Assembly: GCA_910579845.1 (NCBI GenBank)
Contig: CAJTWL010000010.1
Span: 26,293 to 90,292 of the forward strand
Direction of reading: 5' to 3'
Source: an uncultured Muribaculaceae bacterium
GTDB taxonomy: Bacteria > Bacteroidota > Bacteroidia > Bacteroidales > Muribaculaceae
Length of the DNA stretch: 64,000 nt
Part shown: positions 63,223-64,000 of the stretch, one piece after another
How the letters are laid out: every line of letters begins with the position of its first letter
How positions within the stretch are numbered: position 1 is the first letter of the stretch
Position numbers and translations under genes: made by a program
The notes under the pieces: generated by a model
What the model was told of the DNA's origin: nothing
What the model saw: the letters and a program-made list of their open reading frames with translations, nothing else
The model's database searches: none

Positions 63223-63626
63223 TGTTTATAGCCGGAATTTGTAATCATCAGCATTACTCCGCTCATGAAATCCACTTCTCGTTGCAGGTGTTCAGATTTG
63301 TATTTCTCGCTGTTTTGAATATGAAGTTCGACATGGCGTCGTATCTCCACAACTTTGTCATAAGGGATATTATAGAAATAATATAGCTTAAAATACATAT
63401 TGAAAGGAAGTGGCGGAATATCCTCAATGGTAAGTCTGCGACCAAGTGCTTCTTCCATACATTCAGTACAAATGTAAACGGGAGTGATTGCCGGCAATTG
63501 CGGCCCCGGTCTATTCTCAGATAAGCCAAAATATTTAAGAACCTTCTCCCATAAATCTCTTTGAATAACTGGGGATTGTAGTTGTAACTTCGGCAACTGT
63601 TTATGGCAACCGTTACAATTTCTCAT
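63213..63626 (-). CDS. Zinc-ribbon-like small protein, phage type
   Basis: A 137-aa protein with two Cys pairs: RNCNGCHKQLP at the N-terminus and YICTECMEEALGRRLTIED near residue 55, enough for one zinc site. A helical region follows (FKLYYFYNIPYDKVVEIRRH). Proteins with a CxxCMEExLGRxLTxED segment occur on Bacteroidales phages and plasmids; function unknown. Its end overlaps the start of the DUF2829 gene. Confidence 0.65.
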   Translation of the reverse strand: MRNCNGCHKQLPKLQLQSPVIQRDLWEKVLKYFGLSENRPGPQLPAITPVYICTECMEEALGRRLTIEDIPPLPFNMYFKLYYFYNIPYDKVVEIRRHVELHIQNSEKYKSEHLQREVDFMSGVMLMITNSGYKQWQ

Positions 63627-63650
63627 AAATTCGGTATTGTTATGTTGTTG

Positions 63651-63944
63651 TTAGTTGATTTTAGACAACCATTTCTGTGCCCACTCTGCTGCCTCAGTAT
63701 AGGTTGAGAATTTGACACTTTCAAGAGTGCAAGAATACCTCATAGCCTCGCCTCGTAGAGCACCCGCATCGGTTTTCCATATATTGATTGCACCATTATC
63801 TCCGGCCGATGTGCAAGCGCAACCGCTTTCAAGAGCGGATTTAATCTCTACTTCATCAGCTTTATTGATAAGAATTACGTCAATACGACGCTTCTTGACA
63901 CCTTTCAATCCGATAAGGTCGCAAAATACTCGTTGCTTTTTCAT
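63651..63944 (-). CDS. Unrecognised small protein, first gene seen of the element's operon
   Basis: About 97 aa from ATG 63944 (MKKQRVFCDLIGLKGVKKRR). The frame remains open to 63986, but those 14 residues fall in sequence that looks non-coding. The middle has an SGCACTSAGDNGAINIWK stretch and the end is helical (YTEAAEWAQKWLSKIN). No known motif. It lies 24 bp before the zinc-ribbon-like gene and probably shares its transcript. Confidence 0.6.
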   Translation of the reverse strand: MKKQRVFCDLIGLKGVKKRRIDVILINKADEVEIKSALESGCACTSAGDNGAINIWKTDAGALRGEAMRYSCTLESVKFSTYTEAAEWAQKWLSKIN

Positions 63945-64000
63945 GGTGGAAAACCCAGGCTCGGTTGACCCTGTGAGCCAAGACAATTTTGACCCCTGGA

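Larger units (their letters stand above)
60029..64000. mobile_element. Left part of a probable integrative element or prophage in tRNA-Ser
   Basis: Directly after tRNA-Ser come a tyrosine recombinase and a converging operon of seven small, overlapping genes without core functions, including a DUF2829/Tad2-like and two HicB-like proteins. This layout (tRNA, recombinase, small early genes) is typical of integrated elements. A repeat of the tRNA 3' end marking the other border is not present before 64000, so the element must run past the window. No structural or transfer genes are visible, so prophage, ICE and mobilisable island cannot be told apart. Confidence 0.7.

Noticed and set aside
1..64000. 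CRISPR array, rRNA operon or riboswitch
   Set aside because: No regularly spaced short repeats, no rRNA-like sequence and no recognisable riboswitch core were seen on either strand.
60029..64000. Second copy of the tRNA-Ser 3' end as right attachment site
   Set aside because: I looked for the TTCGAATCCCTC / CTCTCTCC block between 60030 and 64000 and found none, so the right border is outside the window.

Overview
The window reads as one contiguous piece of a Bacteroidales chromosome, most like the gut family Muribaculaceae; the family assignment is inference. Evidence seen here: promoters of the Bacteroidetes TAnnTTTG type, a fused SecDF, a type II glutaminyl cyclase, BspA-type leucine-rich repeats, a DUF4834 gene beside the phosphatidylserine genes, and a huge secreted protein with a Por-type C-terminal sorting domain. 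Nearly all of it is ordinary core genome, densely packed in short operons closed by strong hairpins.

Layout. 1-4.4 kb: the end of an outer-membrane barrel gene, an unrecognised 421-aa protein, a SemiSWEET and a secreted S-type sulfatase. 4.4-7.5 kb (minus): glutaminyl cyclase, tyrS and a GT2 glycosyltransferase. 7.7-12.1 kb (plus): a surface-glycan cluster of a GT90-like enzyme and four GT-A type enzymes, one of them cut by an in-frame amber codon. 12.1-22.5 kb: a small membrane protein, pckA, an acyltransferase, an AsmA-like giant, topA and folD. 22.6-29.3 kb (plus): nadB, an S41 protease and mfd. 29.4-41.5 kb (minus): a 1534-aa secreted protein, a YebC-family gene, pheT, then an operon psd-pssA-DUF4834-HAD-histidine kinase. 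41.8-44 kb: a YeiH-like transporter, a UbiA-like protein and tRNA-Pro(CGG). 44-50 kb (minus): two histidine phosphatases and secDF. 50-59.9 kb: a Big_5 lipoprotein, an LRR protein, a flippase-like protein, birA, tsaE, a saccharopine-dehydrogenase-family enzyme and a GH31 glucosidase.

From tRNA-Ser(TGA) at 59.9 kb to the right edge the character changes: a divergent tyrosine recombinase faces a tightly overlapping minus-strand operon of small phage-like genes, including a Tad2-type (DUF2829) candidate anti-defence protein and two tandem HicB-like proteins with neither a toxin nor a DNA-binding domain. This is probably the left end of an integrative element or prophage in tRNA-Ser.

The most novel signal is a family of intergenic repeats of about 186 bp, with three full-length copies and several decayed pieces. 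Each has about 20-bp terminal inverted repeats and an internal imperfect hairpin. One stem pair appears as three different Watson-Crick pairs in the three copies and a second also covaries, which suggests selection on structure. All full copies lie between divergent genes. A second theme is that several genes have the -7 promoter box only 4-5 nt before the start codon, which points to leaderless mRNAs.
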